A stretch of 64,000 nucleotides of DNA, from positions 56,290 to 120,289 of the forward strand of contig JAMOUT010000075.1 of the NCBI GenBank assembly GCA_027061995.1. The letters run 5' to 3'. Of the stretch, positions 52,472 through 62,032 are shown one piece after another. Under the pieces are notes generated by a model. It did no database searches and had not been told where the DNA came from. It saw only the letters and a list, made by a program, of their open reading frames with translations. Position numbers and translations under genes: made by a program. Source of the DNA: Candidatus Aminicenantota bacterium (GTDB lineage Bacteria; Acidobacteriota; Aminicenantia; JAMOAD01). How positions within the stretch are numbered: the stretch's first letter is position 1; every line of letters starts with the position of its first letter.

Positions 52472-54086
52472 TTTTACCTCCGTTTTCATCATCTTTCATA
52501 AGCTTATATTTGAATGCATCTGTTAATGCTATCCATGATGCTTCTATAATATTATCGGAAACACCCACCGTTCCCCATTTGTTGTTCCCGTCGGTAGAAC
52601 GAATCAAAACTCTTGTTGTTGATTTTGTCGCAGCCTGCTCATTTAATATTCTGACTTTATAATCCACTAATTTTACCTCTTTAAGAGTGGGATAAAATTT
52701 TTCAAGCACTTTTCTCAAAGCTTTATCAAGAGCTTCAACAGGTCCCGCTCCGTCGGCGGAAGTATGATTAAGAGTATCTTTAATACCCAGTTCCTCAGAA
52801 ACCTCATCGGGAACAACCCCTTTTATGGTTGCTTCCGATTTCGGGATAGCTTTTTCAGAATCTTTCCATACAAAAACTCTGAAACCTTCAAGATCAAAAT
52901 ATTTCTTAACTTTACCAATCAATGATTTGAAAAGAAGTTCAAAAGAGGCTTCAGCCCCTTCAAAATAATATCCTCTCGATTCCATCTCTTTAACCCTTCT
53001 AAGAATATTTTTAACGGCGGGAGAATTCTTGTCCACTTTTATCCCCAATTCTTCGGCTTTCTCAAGCATATTACTCCTGCCTGAAAGCTCTGAAACCAAA
53101 ATTGTCCTTTTATTACCGACAGCTTCGGGAGATATATGCTCATATGTTTTTGTCTCCCTTCTAACGGCTGATACATGGATACCCCCTTTGTGAGCAAAAG
53201 CATTTTCCCCCACAAAAGGGAGATTTGTAACAGGTGCTCTGTTTGAAAGCTCTGATACAAGCCTTGATATAAAAGTTAATCTTTTCAAATTTTCCCGTGG
53301 AATGGATTCTATTCCCATCTTAAAATAAAGGTTCGGAATAATACTACACAGGTTTGCGTTTCCGCATCTCTCCCCTATTCCGTTTATTGTTCCCTGAACT
53401 TGAGAAGCTCCCTCTTCAACCGCAATCAAGGAATTTACAACAGCCATATCAGAATCATTATGCGCATGTATCCCGAAAGGGGTTTTTAATTTTGCCTTAG
53501 TTTCGGAAATTATCTTTTTTAAAAGATTCCAAGGGGTTCCCCCGTTTGTATCCGCAAGGACAATAATATCAGCGCCCCCGTTTTCCGCTGCTTTCAGTGT
53601 TTTCAAGGCATATTCGGGATTCTCTCTGTATCCGTCAAAAAAATGCTCGGCATCATAAACAACCTCTTCCGAATATTTTTTGAGATACCTTATAGTTTCA
53701 TATATCATCTCAAGGTTCTCCTCAAGAGGAACTTTAAGAGCTTTTTCAACATGTAAATTCCATGATTTTCCGAATATTGTAAAAACCGGAGTTTCGGAGG
53801 ATATAAGTGTTTGGATATTTTCATCTTCCTCAATCTTAATATAGGCTCGTTTAGTAGAACTAAACGAAGCTATTTTAGCCCTCTTCAGCTTTATTTTTTT
53901 TATCTCATTAAAAAAAGAGATATCTTTGGGATTAGATCCCGGCCATCCGCCCTCAATATAATCCACCCCAAGCTCATCAAGTGTTTTTGCGATTTTAAGT
54001 TTATCATCAAGGGAAAAAGAGATTCCCATCCCTTGAGAGCCATCCCTTAAAGTTGTATCAAAAATCTTAACTTTTCCATTATTCAT
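52452..54086 (-). CDS. cimA: Citramalate synthase
   Basis: A 544-residue HMG-CoA-lyase-like synthase that makes (R)-citramalate from acetyl-CoA and pyruvate. It begins [20 protein letters not shown], where GSQ in place of GEQ, plus the [13 protein letters not shown] segment, marks CimA against Leu[18 protein letters not shown] and [12 protein letters not shown] follow, with a C-terminal domain as in LeuA. The start at 54086 has GGAGGTAATT upstream. The presence of cimA in the ilv-leu operon means isoleucine can be made from pyruvate without threonine dehydratase; ilvA is not in the operon. Confidence 0.93.
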   Translation of the reverse strand: MNNGKVKIFDTTLRDGSQGMGISFSLDDKLKIAKTLDELGVDYIEGGWPGSNPKDISFFNEIKKIKLKRAKIASFSSTKRAYIKIEEDENIQTLISSETPVFTIFGKSWNLHVEKALKVPLEENLEMIYETIRYLKKYSEEVVYDAEHFFDGYRENPEYALKTLKAAENGGADIIVLADTNGGTPWNLLKKIISETKAKLKTPFGIHAHNDSDMAVVNSLIAVEEGASQVQGTINGIGERCGNANLCSIIPNLYFKMGIESIPRENLKRLTFISRLVSELSNRAPVTNLPFVGENAFAHKGGIHVSAVRRETKTYEHISPEAVGNKRTILVSELSGRSNMLEKAEELGIKVDKNSPAVKNILRRVKEMESRGYYFEGAEASFELLFKSLIGKVKKYFDLEGFRVFVWKDSEKAIPKSEATIKGVVPDEVSEELGIKDTLNHTSADGAGPVEALDKALRKVLEKFYPTLKEVKLVDYKVRILNEQAATKSTTRVLIRSTDGNNKWGTVGVSDNIIEASWIALTDAFKYKLMKDDENGGKNEKKKN

Positions 54087-54102
54087 AATTACCTCCGATA
54101 AA

Positions 54103-55767
54103 TTATAGTTTGTCAAAAACAGCACCCGTATCAGCCGAACTGACAAAATGAGAGTATCTTTTTAGAAGTTGATTATCCTCTTTTGATTTAAAATTTTTTA
54201 TTTTTTTTAATCTTTTATTTATCTCGTTTTCATCGACAATAAGATTCAGTTTTCTATTATTAAAATCAATCTCAACAATATCTCCGTCTTCCACTATTGC
54301 AATCACACCATTTTCAGCAGCTTCAGGGGAGATGTGCCCTATAACAGCACCTTTTGAGCCACCCGAAAATCTCCCGTCCGTTATCAAAGCCACTTTATCA
54401 ATAAGTCCCATTCCCACAAGCGCGGCGGTAGGGGATAGCATCTCTCTCATTCCGGGGCCACCCTTCGGACCTTCATATCTTATGACTACAACGGCTCCCT
54501 CTTTAACCTCTCCAGCGAGAATTTTTTCCGATGCTAATTCTCCGTCCTCAAAAACAACAGCTTTCCCTTTATGATAAAGCATTTTCTCGGGAACACCGGA
54601 AAGTTTTGCAATCGCTCCGTTTTTGGCAAGATTGCCGTATAAAACGGCAAGTCCCCCGTTTTCATGATACGGGTTTTCAAGTGACCTTATCACATCATCA
54701 CCAAAAATCATGGTATTTTTAATCAATTCCTTTATCGGTTTTTGATAAATTGTTCTCGCATCACCTTTAATAAGATTTTTCCCTTCAAGTCTTTTAAGCA
54801 CACCGTAAACTCCCCCCGCTTCATCAAGATCCTGTATATGATGGTTTCCGACAGGGGAAAGATTACAGATATGGGGGATTTTTCGACCCAATTCATCAAA
54901 AAGATCTATGCTAAAATCAATATTAAAAGCATCCGCAATAGCTTTAAGATGAAGGACGGTGTTTGTTGAACCGCCGAGAGCAAGATCAACCGCCACCGCA
55001 TTTACGAATGAATCTCTGTTAACTATATCAGTGGGTTTAACCCCTTTTTCAACAAGGCTCATAACCAATCTTCCCGCTTCTTTCCCTATCCTTATCCTTT
55101 CCGAGTAAACCGCTGGAACAGTTCCGTTTCCACGGGGAGAAAGTCCCAGAGCTTCACTAAGTGCATTCATTGAATTTGCAGTAAAAAGTCCCGAGCAGGA
55201 ACCTGCTCCAGGGCAAGCAAAATTCTCTATATCATTTAATTCATTATCCGAAATCTTTCCCGCATTATAGCTTCCCACAGCTTCAAAAACAGTTACAAGA
55301 TCTATCGGTTTTCCTTTATATGAACCCGCAAGCATCGGTCCCCCGCTGACAAATACCGAAGGGATGTTTAATTTTCCCATGGCCATAAGCATACCTGGGG
55401 TGATTTTATCGCAGTTGGACACTAAAACCAATCCGTCGAAAGGGGTAGCATTTGCAACAAGCTCAACAGAATCCGATATAAGTTCTCTTGAGGGGAGTGA
55501 AAATTTCATCCCTCTGTGATCCATGGCTATGCCATCACAAATACCTATTGTTGAAAATTCCATAGGGGTTCCTCCCGCCATCCTGATTCCGGCTTTAACA
55601 GCTTCCGTCAAGTTTTTAAGGTGAATATGTCCTGGTATTATCTCATTTGAAGAATTTGCAACTCCTATTATAGGTCTTGAAATCTCGTCATCACTAAATC
55701 CCAAAGCTTTAAAAAGGGAACGATGAGGTGCTCTTTTAACCCCTTTTTTCATTAAATCACTTCTCAT
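54103..55767 (-). CDS. ilvD: Dihydroxy-acid dehydratase
   Basis: A 554-residue enzyme of the IlvD/Edd family, dehydrating dihydroxyacids to 2-oxoacids in valine and isoleucine synthesis. Cys ligands lie in [10 protein letters not shown] and [17 protein letters not shown]; also [10 protein letters not shown] and [15 protein letters not shown]. The start at 55767 has GGAAGGGGAATAAG upstream and lies 2 nt past the ilvC stop. Confidence 0.96.
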   Translation of the reverse strand: MRSDLMKKGVKRAPHRSLFKALGFSDDEISRPIIGVANSSNEIIPGHIHLKNLTEAVKAGIRMAGGTPMEFSTIGICDGIAMDHRGMKFSLPSRELISDSVELVANATPFDGLVLVSNCDKITPGMLMAMGKLNIPSVFVSGGPMLAGSYKGKPIDLVTVFEAVGSYNAGKISDNELNDIENFACPGAGSCSGLFTANSMNALSEALGLSPRGNGTVPAVYSERIRIGKEAGRLVMSLVEKGVKPTDIVNRDSFVNAVAVDLALGGSTNTVLHLKAIADAFNIDFSIDLFDELGRKIPHICNLSPVGNHHIQDLDEAGGVYGVLKRLEGKNLIKGDARTIYQKPIKELIKNTMIFGDDVIRSLENPYHENGGLAVLYGNLAKNGAIAKLSGVPEKMLYHKGKAVVFEDGELASEKILAGEVKEGAVVVIRYEGPKGGPGMREMLSPTAALVGMGLIDKVALITDGRFSGGSKGAVIGHISPEAAENGVIAIVEDGDIVEIDFNNRKLNLIVDENEINKRLKKIKNFKSKEDNQLLKRYSHFVSSADTGAVFDKL

Positions 55768-55768
55768 C

Positions 55769-56782
55769 TTATTCCCCTTCCGATTCAATATCTGATTTTA
55801 CCCATGGCATCATCTTTCTCAGCTCTTTTCCCACTTTTTCAAGCTCATGTGATTTTTCAATTTTTCTCATACTATTTAAAAAAGGGGCTCCTGCTTTATT
55901 CTCCAATATCCACTCTTTTGCAAATTTACCTGTTTGAATCTCTTTTAAAATCTCTCTCATTTTTTTCTTTGTTTCTTCCGTAATAAGTTTATCCTGTGTT
56001 ACATAATCACCGTATTCCGCAGTATTACTTATGGAATACCTCATTGTTGAAAAACCACCTTCATATATTAAATCAACAATCAGTTTCATCTCGTTTATAC
56101 ATTCAAAATATGCCATCTCAGGTTGATAACCGGCTTCAACAAGAACTTCGAATCCCGCTTTCATCAAGGATGTTACCCCTCCGCAAAGGATGGCTTGCTC
56201 TCCGAACAGATCGGTTTCAGTCTCCTCTTTAAAACTTGTCTCTATTACCCCCGCTCTTGTCGCCCCTATCCCCTTCGCATAAGCAAGGGCAAGTTCTTTT
56301 GCTTTGCCAGTGGGGTTTTGATAAACGGCAAGAAGAGAAGGCACCCCTCTTCCCGATTCATACTCTCTTCTAACGAGATGTCCGGGACCTTTGGGGGCAA
56401 TCATTGAAACATCAACATCTTCAGGGGGAATAATTTGAAAATAACGGATGGAAAATCCGTGTGCGAACATCAACATCTTCCCTTTGGAAAGATACGGGGC
56501 TATCTCTTTTGAATAAACTTCGGACTGAACCTCATCGGGAAGTAAAACCATAATAATATCGGACTCTTTAACAACATCGGGAATGGTTTTAACGGTTAAT
56601 CCGAATTTTTCAGCCTTGTCTCGGCTGTTGCTTTCTTTCCTTAACCCTACCATAACTCTAACTCCGCTATCTCTTAAATTTAAAGAGTGAGCGTGTCCCT
56701 GACTTCCGAAACCGAGAACCCCCACGGTTTTATTTTCAAGAAGAGAGAGTTCCGAATCTTTTTCATAGAAAATATTTGCCAT
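55769..56782 (-). CDS. ilvC: Ketol-acid reductoisomerase, class I
   Basis: A 337-residue KARI of the short class I. It has the Rossmann [34 protein letters not shown], the metal site [12 protein letters not shown] and the C-terminal KEWILEN segment. It converts acetolactate or acetohydroxybutyrate to the dihydroxyacid with NAD(P)H. The loop after GLR carries KES, of the NADPH-type pattern only tentatively. Confidence 0.96.
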   Translation of the reverse strand: MANIFYEKDSELSLLENKTVGVLGFGSQGHAHSLNLRDSGVRVMVGLRKESNSRDKAEKFGLTVKTIPDVVKESDIIMVLLPDEVQSEVYSKEIAPYLSKGKMLMFAHGFSIRYFQIIPPEDVDVSMIAPKGPGHLVRREYESGRGVPSLLAVYQNPTGKAKELALAYAKGIGATRAGVIETSFKEETETDLFGEQAILCGGVTSLMKAGFEVLVEAGYQPEMAYFECINEMKLIVDLIYEGGFSTMRYSISNTAEYGDYVTQDKLITEETKKKMREILKEIQTGKFAKEWILENKAGAPFLNSMRKIEKSHELEKVGKELRKMMPWVKSDIESEGE

Positions 56783-56802
56783 TTTTTTATACCTCCGTTT
56801 TT

Positions 56803-57042
56803 TTATAAAAGATTTACATCAATAGTTTCAACAAATTTATAAAGTTGTTTTGAAGATTTACCTATATTATTATCTTCACCCGAAATTATCATGTTATATT
56901 TACTTATACCGGGTTTATCCGTTTTAATAAGATTAATATTCTCAACTCTGAATCCCCTCTTTTCAAAAAAAGAGATAAGTTTTACAAGAACATTTGGCCT
57001 GTCATGGACAAGCACATTGACAATTCTTTTTGTTTTATTCAT
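56803..57042 (-). CDS. ilvN: Acetolactate synthase small subunit, short ACT form
   Basis: A 79-residue ACT-domain protein ([29 protein letters not shown]) at the length of IlvM rather than the ~160-residue IlvN/IlvH. It starts 1 nt after ilvB. It regulates IlvB, usually by valine feedback; the shortness means the C-terminal half of IlvH is missing, so sensitivity may differ. Confidence 0.88.
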   Translation of the reverse strand: MNKTKRIVNVLVHDRPNVLVKLISFFEKRGFRVENINLIKTDKPGISKYNMIISGEDNNIGKSSKQLYKFVETIDVNLL

Positions 57043-57043
57043 T

Positions 57044-58726
57044 TTAACCCTCCTTGTTTAATAAAATTTCATTTAACGAAGCACCCGCAGGCACCATGGG
57101 AAAAACATTTTCATCGGGATCAATCAATGCATGAATAAGCATAGGCTCTTTTGAAAGGGCAAGCTCTTTAATTATTTCTTCAGCCTTATCCCAATCTTTC
57201 AATGTTTTACTTTTAATCCCTATAACCTCGGCAATCGCTCTGAAATCAGGATTGTCGGTAAAAGGGGTTGCGGAATATCTTTTATTATAAAAAAGCTCCT
57301 GCCATTGTTTTACCATTCCGAGATAAGCATTATCAACAATCAGAATTTTTACATTGAGAGCATATCTTTTTATTGTAATAAGCTCCTGAATATTCATCTG
57401 AAAACCACCGTCGCCTGATATTACCAACACTTGTTTATCGGGGTTGCCCACTTTTGCCCCCATAGAGGCGGGAAGACCGAAGCCCATTGTTCCGAGTCCT
57501 CCGGTCGTTAAAAAAGTTCGGGGTTTAGTGAACTTATAAAATTGGGCTGTCCACATCTGGTTTTGGCCGACATCAGAGACGACAATGGTATCTTCGGGAA
57601 AATATTTGTTTGCAAGCTCTATAAGATATTGAGGCTTAAGTTTCTTGCCTTTCTCATACGAAAGGGGAAACTCTTTTTTTTGTTGGTTTAACTCTTTAAT
57701 CCAATCCGAGAAATCGGTTTTTAATTCGGGAAAAGAGAGGAATTTTTCAAGGACTTCCTTAACATCTCCCTCTATCCCTATTATTGGTTGGACATTTTTT
57801 TCTATTTCGGATCTATCAATATCAACATGAACAATTTTTGCAAAAGGGGCGAATTTTTCAACATTGCCCAGTATTCTATCGCTGAATCTAACACCGAGAG
57901 CAAGAATCAAATCACTGTTTTGCACGGCATAATTTCCGTAGTATGTTCCATGCATCCCCAAACCGTCGAAATAAAGCTCCTCTCTCGAAGGATAGATTCC
58001 TTTTCCCATAAGAGTTGTAATAACGGGGATATTGTTTTTCTCCATAAACCTTTTTAAAATCTCTGTTGCTTCAGATATTATTATTCCTCCTCCCGAAATA
58101 ATCAGTGGTTTTTTTGACTCGGATAGCATATTATAAACCTTGTTGATTTTTTCATCGTCTATATCATGTCTTGGTGAATAATTTTTAATATCCCCCTTCA
58201 CAATTTTTCTCTCATCTATAAGAGCTTTCTGGATATCGGAGGGAATATCTATAAGAACAGGACCCGGCCTGCCCGATTTGGCAATATGAAAAGCAAGGTC
58301 AAGAGCGGGGGTAAGCTCTTTTATATCTTTTATAAGAAAATTCGCTTTTGTAATGGGAAGCGTAATCGCGGTTGTATCAACCTCCTGAAAAGCATCCGAA
58401 CCCATCATTGAGACGGGAACTTGCCCCGTAATAATAACAAGGGGAACAGAATCCATATAAGCGGTAGCTATCCCCGTTACAGTATTTGTGGCTCCGGGAC
58501 CGGATGTAACAACCACAACACCTGTTTTTCCGGTGGATCTTGCATAACCGTCGGCAGCATGAGTGCCTCCCTGCTCATGTCTCGGTTGAATAAGTTTTAT
58601 TCTGTCCGTAAAATTGTAGAGTTCGTCAAAAAGCGGTATCACAGAACCTCCCGGATAACCGAAGATATACTCCACCCCTTCCTCAAGCAATTTTTTAATA
58701 ATAATTGACGCACCTGTAACTTTCAT
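57044..58726 (-). CDS. ilvB: Acetolactate synthase large subunit
   Basis: A 560-residue TPP enzyme joining two pyruvates to acetolactate, or pyruvate with 2-oxobutyrate. Catalytic Glu in LIQPRHEQGGTHAADGYAR, FAD-region VTSGPGATNTVTGI and TPP motif GDGGFQMNIQEL are complete. First structural gene of the ilv-leu operon, with GGAGGTATAAA before the ATG, 48 nt after a long leader hairpin. Confidence 0.96.
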   Translation of the reverse strand: MKVTGASIIIKKLLEEGVEYIFGYPGGSVIPLFDELYNFTDRIKLIQPRHEQGGTHAADGYARSTGKTGVVVVTSGPGATNTVTGIATAYMDSVPLVIITGQVPVSMMGSDAFQEVDTTAITLPITKANFLIKDIKELTPALDLAFHIAKSGRPGPVLIDIPSDIQKALIDERKIVKGDIKNYSPRHDIDDEKINKVYNMLSESKKPLIISGGGIIISEATEILKRFMEKNNIPVITTLMGKGIYPSREELYFDGLGMHGTYYGNYAVQNSDLILALGVRFSDRILGNVEKFAPFAKIVHVDIDRSEIEKNVQPIIGIEGDVKEVLEKFLSFPELKTDFSDWIKELNQQKKEFPLSYEKGKKLKPQYLIELANKYFPEDTIVVSDVGQNQMWTAQFYKFTKPRTFLTTGGLGTMGFGLPASMGAKVGNPDKQVLVISGDGGFQMNIQELITIKRYALNVKILIVDNAYLGMVKQWQELFYNKRYSATPFTDNPDFRAIAEVIGIKSKTLKDWDKAEEIIKELALSKEPMLIHALIDPDENVFPMVPAGASLNEILLNKEG

Positions 58727-59081
58727 TTTATACCTCCATAATAATAAATTAAATTGTTTTTATTTTTGTTAAACGGAGAAAAGGTTATTGCTTTTTGGGA
58801 AAAAGATACAATAGACCTCTCCTTAAAGAGTTGAAACATTCGTCTGAAAAGATTCTTAATTAAAGATTAGCAAGATGCTTGCGAAGTCCGTTGAGGACTA
58901 TGGCTATGAACAGAATCTCTTCCCGACTTCTCGGATAATATGATTTCGTTTTGTATGTATATCAAGGGTATAATATCTATGTTAATTATATTTAAAATAA
59001 TATCTAAATTAAGTTCTCCGTTAATTTTTGTTAAGTTAATAAGGTTTTTGTTAAGCATTTTATTCCTCCTAAAAAAGTTAG
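58727..59081 (-). promoter_or_regulatory. Leader region of the ilv-leu operon with alternative hairpins
   Basis: About 350 nt of untranslated RNA precede ilvB. Besides the leader peptide, hairpins are visible on the minus strand: GCAAG-CAT-CTTGC (58870-58882), AGTCC-TCAAC-GGACT (58885-58899), a long imperfect stem-loop at 58775-58822 whose 5' arm (GGAGAGGT) can instead fold into a small hairpin CTCT-TTAAGG-AGAG (58817-58830). The alternative pairings fit an attenuation-like switch. The long stem-loop is not followed by a U-run, so it is not a canonical terminator. No T-box (AGGGTGG-type) element is seen. Confidence 0.55.
58867..59058 (-). CDS. Ile/Leu-rich leader peptide of the ilv-leu operon
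   Basis: A 63-codon reading frame with a strong AGGAGG ribosome site, 27 nt downstream of a consensus promoter and 140 nt before ilvB. It begins MLNKNLINLTKINGELNLD and its first 41 residues contain 13 Ile and 8 Leu and no Val, followed by a polar Ser/His/Gln-rich tail ending SQASC. Such composition in front of branched-chain genes is what leader peptides of attenuated operons look like; ribosome stalling at Ile/Leu codons is the inferred mechanism. The stretch could also be a chance ORF in AT-rich DNA, but the promoter and ribosome site argue for translation. Confidence 0.6.
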   Translation of the reverse strand: MLNKNLINLTKINGELNLDIILNIINIDIIPLIYIQNEIILSEKSGRDSVHSHSPQRTSQASC

Positions 59082-59085
59082 CAAC

Positions 59086-59114
59086 AATATATCAAAAAAA
59101 ATTTTGATTGTCAA
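59086..59114 (-). promoter_or_regulatory. Promoter of the ilv-leu operon
   Basis: On the minus strand TTGACA (59109-59114), 17 bp, TATATT (59086-59091): near-consensus. Transcription would start around 59079, 20 nt before the leader peptide. Confidence 0.75.
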
Positions 59115-59150
59115 TGAATTTTATAAAAATGAAATTACAAAATAAAAATC

Positions 59151-59180
59151 TTGAATAATACGGTAAGAGAATGATATAAT
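59151..59180 (+). promoter_or_regulatory. Promoter of tRNA-Thr
   Basis: TTGAAT (59151-59156), 18 bp, TATAAT (59175-59180), 12 bp before the tRNA 5' end. Confidence 0.6.
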
Positions 59181-59192
59181 CAATACATTATT

Positions 59193-59265
59193 GCCAATGT
59201 AGCTCAGTCGGTAGAGCAGCTGATTCGTAATCAGCAGGTCGGGGGATCGAGTCCCCCCATTGGCT
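59193..59265 (+). tRNA. tRNA-Thr (anticodon CGU)
   Basis: A full cloverleaf can be drawn: acceptor GCCAATG/CATTGGC, D-arm GCTC/GAGC, anticodon arm GCTGA-TTCGTAA-TCAGC with anticodon CGT, T-arm GGGGG-ATCGAGT-CCCCC and discriminator T. CCA is not encoded. It reads ACG. The 3' half overlaps the last 35 nt of the convergent histidine kinase gene. Confidence 0.95.
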
Positions 59266-61459
59266 TTTTTATCACAACCTCGTTTACTTTTTCTAATAAA
59301 CTCGGGATTTTAAAAGGTTTCTTAAAACAATCAATAGCCCCGTTATCCAATAATTCTTGCACCTGTTCATTAAGAGTATAACCGGTAATAATGAGAACTT
59401 TTATGTTTTTATCAAGTTTTTTCATTTCGTAAAAAAGCTCTCTTCCGTTTTTTTTAGGCATATTCAGATCCATAATGGTTAAAAGAATATTATCTTTTTT
59501 CTCTTTATAAAGATTATATCCCTCTTCTCCGTCTTTTGCTTGGATAACGCTGTATCCGCTTTCAGTTAATGCCTCTTTAAGCATCTCTCTTATCAAAACC
59601 TCATCATCAACTATTAAAATTTCCCCTCTTTCCTTTATGTCAACTTTTATATTTTGCCTCTTAATTATACCTTGTTTATCTTTGTTTTCAGACTTTTTAA
59701 CAGCAGGAAAATAAAGATAAAAGATACTTCCCTTCCCCTCTTTACTATCAAAAACCACATCCCCTTTGTGGTTTTTCATGATACCGTAAACAGTTGAAAG
59801 CCCGAGACCCTGTCTATTATTTTTTTCCGCTGTTGTGAAAAAAGGGAGAAAAACCTGATATCTGTTCTCTTCTTTTATCCCAATACCGGTGTCTTCCACC
59901 GCAACAACAAAATACTCTCCTTTTGTTAATTTACTTAAAGTTTCCTTGTTATTATCTCTTAATTTCCGTTTGTAAAGATGATAAGTCAATCTTCCTCCGT
60001 CAGGCATAGCCTGAATAGCATTGATGCTAACATTCATAATAACTTGTTTTATTTGATCGGGATCTCCGATTGTATATGCTTTTTCTTCTTCAATAATTTT
60101 TTCCATCTCTATGTTCTCCGGTTTTGTTGAGGTTATTAAATCAAAGACCTCTTTTATCTGTTCCTCCAAATCTATCTCCACCTTCAACATTTTTCCCTTT
60201 CTTGCATAGCCGAGAAGTTGTGAAACAAGTTTTATAGCTCTTTCTCCCGCAAGGCTCATTTTATCAAGAATTTTAACAATCTCTTTATCTTCACTGTTTC
60301 TCTTTTTTAAAAGATTTGTGAATCCTAAAATTCCAGCCAATATATTATTAAAAGAGTGAGCTATTCCACCCGCGAGTAATCCGACAGCTTCAAGCTTTTG
60401 AGATTGATATATCTGTTCTTCTAATTTTATCTTTTCGGTAATATCCTTTTCTATAGCCATATAATAATATATTTCACCAAACCTGTTTTGTATGGGGGTT
60501 ATCGTTAGCTCCTGAATAATAAAATCCCCTTTTTTTGTTTTATTTATAATCTCTCCGTCCCATACTTTTCCCGCACTGATTGTTGCCCACAATTTTTCAT
60601 AGAAAAGTTTATCATGTTTTCCGCTTTTTAAAATTCTCGGATTTTCCCCTATCGCCTCTTCATAAGAAAATCCCGTGATTTTTGTAAATGCCTGATTTAC
60701 ATAAAGTATATCCCCCTCTTTATCGGTGATAACAATGGAGTGCCTAATATATTTCAACGCATCAAATATAGTGTTTAAAAAGATTTTTCCATCGTCAAAA
60801 GCGACCTTTTTCATCGTAAAACCGTTGATCTTAATAACATCCCCTTTTTGATTAATTGAGGGTATTGTTTGTTCTATAAGTGTTATAATCTTTCCGTCTC
60901 TTGTTTTTATTCTGTATTCCGCTATTGAGGGTTTATGACTTAAGATATTTAAAAGATACTCCTCGTAAATAGGCCAATCTTCTTCAAAAACGAGTTCAGG
61001 CAAACTTGTTTCTCCTTTATATATATCCTCCGTTTTATAACCTGTTATTTTTTCAAACCCCTTGCTAATAAAAACATACGAAAATCTGGAATTTTTTATA
61101 TCAGCTTGCCAATTAAAAAAAATTGAATCAGCTGTTGTTTCCATTTTCTTGTTCTCTGCTATAGATTGATTCCCCCTCTTTTCAAAGATAATAAAAATAA
61201 ATATCTTTTTTTGAAACAAAACTTTCTTTGCTTTAAATTCTATTCCATCTTCGGAAAAAACCAGTTTAAAATCGGAAAAACTTAAATCAGAGATTAAAGG
61301 CTCGATATAATTTTCAAATAATTTTTCAATAAAGTTTTCTTTTTTCCGAAGAAGTAAATCTGTTTTATTGTTTTTATAAACAAGGGTTCCTTCCAAATCT
61401 AATATTATTATCCCTCTCTCATCATTATCAAGAATATTAAGATAAAAATCTATAACCAT
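59231..61459 (-). CDS. Hybrid histidine kinase with three PAS-type regions and a receiver
   Basis: A 742-residue soluble kinase. Order: an N-terminal PAS-like region (about 5-75), a PAS with YVFISKGFEKITGYK (about 110-215), a PAS with ILYVNQAFTKITGFSYEEAI (about 245-350), a HisKA domain with acceptor His in GLLAGGIAHSFNNILAGILG, an HATPase domain (NVSINAIQAMPDGG, DTGIGI, GLGLSTVYGI) and a C-terminal receiver (ILIVDDEVLIREML, acceptor Asp in TIMDLNMPKKNG). No membrane helix is seen. The last 11 codons and stop (PMGGLDPPTC) are the antisense of the tRNA-Thr gene. Confidence 0.92.
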   Translation of the reverse strand: MVIDFYLNILDNDERGIIILDLEGTLVYKNNKTDLLLRKKENFIEKLFENYIEPLISDLSFSDFKLVFSEDGIEFKAKKVLFQKKIFIFIIFEKRGNQSIAENKKMETTADSIFFNWQADIKNSRFSYVFISKGFEKITGYKTEDIYKGETSLPELVFEEDWPIYEEYLLNILSHKPSIAEYRIKTRDGKIITLIEQTIPSINQKGDVIKINGFTMKKVAFDDGKIFLNTIFDALKYIRHSIVITDKEGDILYVNQAFTKITGFSYEEAIGENPRILKSGKHDKLFYEKLWATISAGKVWDGEIINKTKKGDFIIQELTITPIQNRFGEIYYYMAIEKDITEKIKLEEQIYQSQKLEAVGLLAGGIAHSFNNILAGILGFTNLLKKRNSEDKEIVKILDKMSLAGERAIKLVSQLLGYARKGKMLKVEIDLEEQIKEVFDLITSTKPENIEMEKIIEEEKAYTIGDPDQIKQVIMNVSINAIQAMPDGGRLTYHLYKRKLRDNNKETLSKLTKGEYFVVAVEDTGIGIKEENRYQVFLPFFTTAEKNNRQGLGLSTVYGIMKNHKGDVVFDSKEGKGSIFYLYFPAVKKSENKDKQGIIKRQNIKVDIKERGEILIVDDEVLIREMLKEALTESGYSVIQAKDGEEGYNLYKEKKDNILLTIMDLNMPKKNGRELFYEMKKLDKNIKVLIITGYTLNEQVQELLDNGAIDCFKKPFKIPSLLEKVNEVVIKKPMGGLDPPTC

Positions 61460-61534
61460 TTACCCACCTAAATTTATTCATATTTATATACTTATACATC
61501 TATTATTTATAAAAGTCAATATCAATAAAAAATA

Positions 61535-62032
61535 TCAATTCCCTGTTTTTTTAAATAAAGATAATAATCCCATCCCGGCTATAAAACCTCCGATATGTGC
61601 CCACCATGCGATTCCTCCGGAGGCTCCTATTGAAGGGGTTACGGAATTATAATTAAAAATCGCATGAGTCATACCCGCAATTAATCCTGTTCCCAAATAA
61701 AACAAAAGATAATTTAAATGTCCGAGTTTATCCTCAACATTATCTCCGAATATAAATAATGCCCACATATTAAAGATAATATGAAGCCACCCTCCGTGCA
61801 AAAACATTGACGAAAGAAAAGGGATAAGGGGATCGCTCGTAAAATTAAAACCGGAGACAAGAGAGGGGGAAAAATATCTCGCGGGAACAACTCCGTAATT
61901 ATACATAAAGAGTTTCAAGGATTGTATAGGAAGAGAGATTTCAAAAATAAAAATCAAAATATTCAGTCCGATTATGGAATAATTTACATAAGGAACCGTG
62001 CTATGGGGATTTTCATCCATTAAAGGGAACAT
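61535..62032 (-). pseudogene. Rhomboid protease gene with an internal in-frame deletion
   Basis: A 165-residue rhomboid, with the usual MFPLMDENPHSTVPYVNY start, FLSSMFLHGGWLHIIFNMWALFIFGDNVED and TPSIGASG (Ser138). The family continues for about 60 more residues (helix 5 and flanks) before GGxAWWAHIGGF, but here GASG is fused directly to GIAWWAHIGGF, placing the catalytic His146 only 8 residues after the Ser (about 53 in E. coli GlpG). The frame is kept. Loss of one helix would break the active site, so the product is probably inactive. It overlaps nagA by 13 nt and is the last gene of the amino-sugar operon. An assembly or recombination error at a short repeat is the alternative. Confidence 0.75.

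Noticed and set aside
58727-59060. T-box riboswitch in front of ilvB
   Set aside because: No T-box core or specifier stem is visible; the Ile/Leu-rich frame explains the long leader better.
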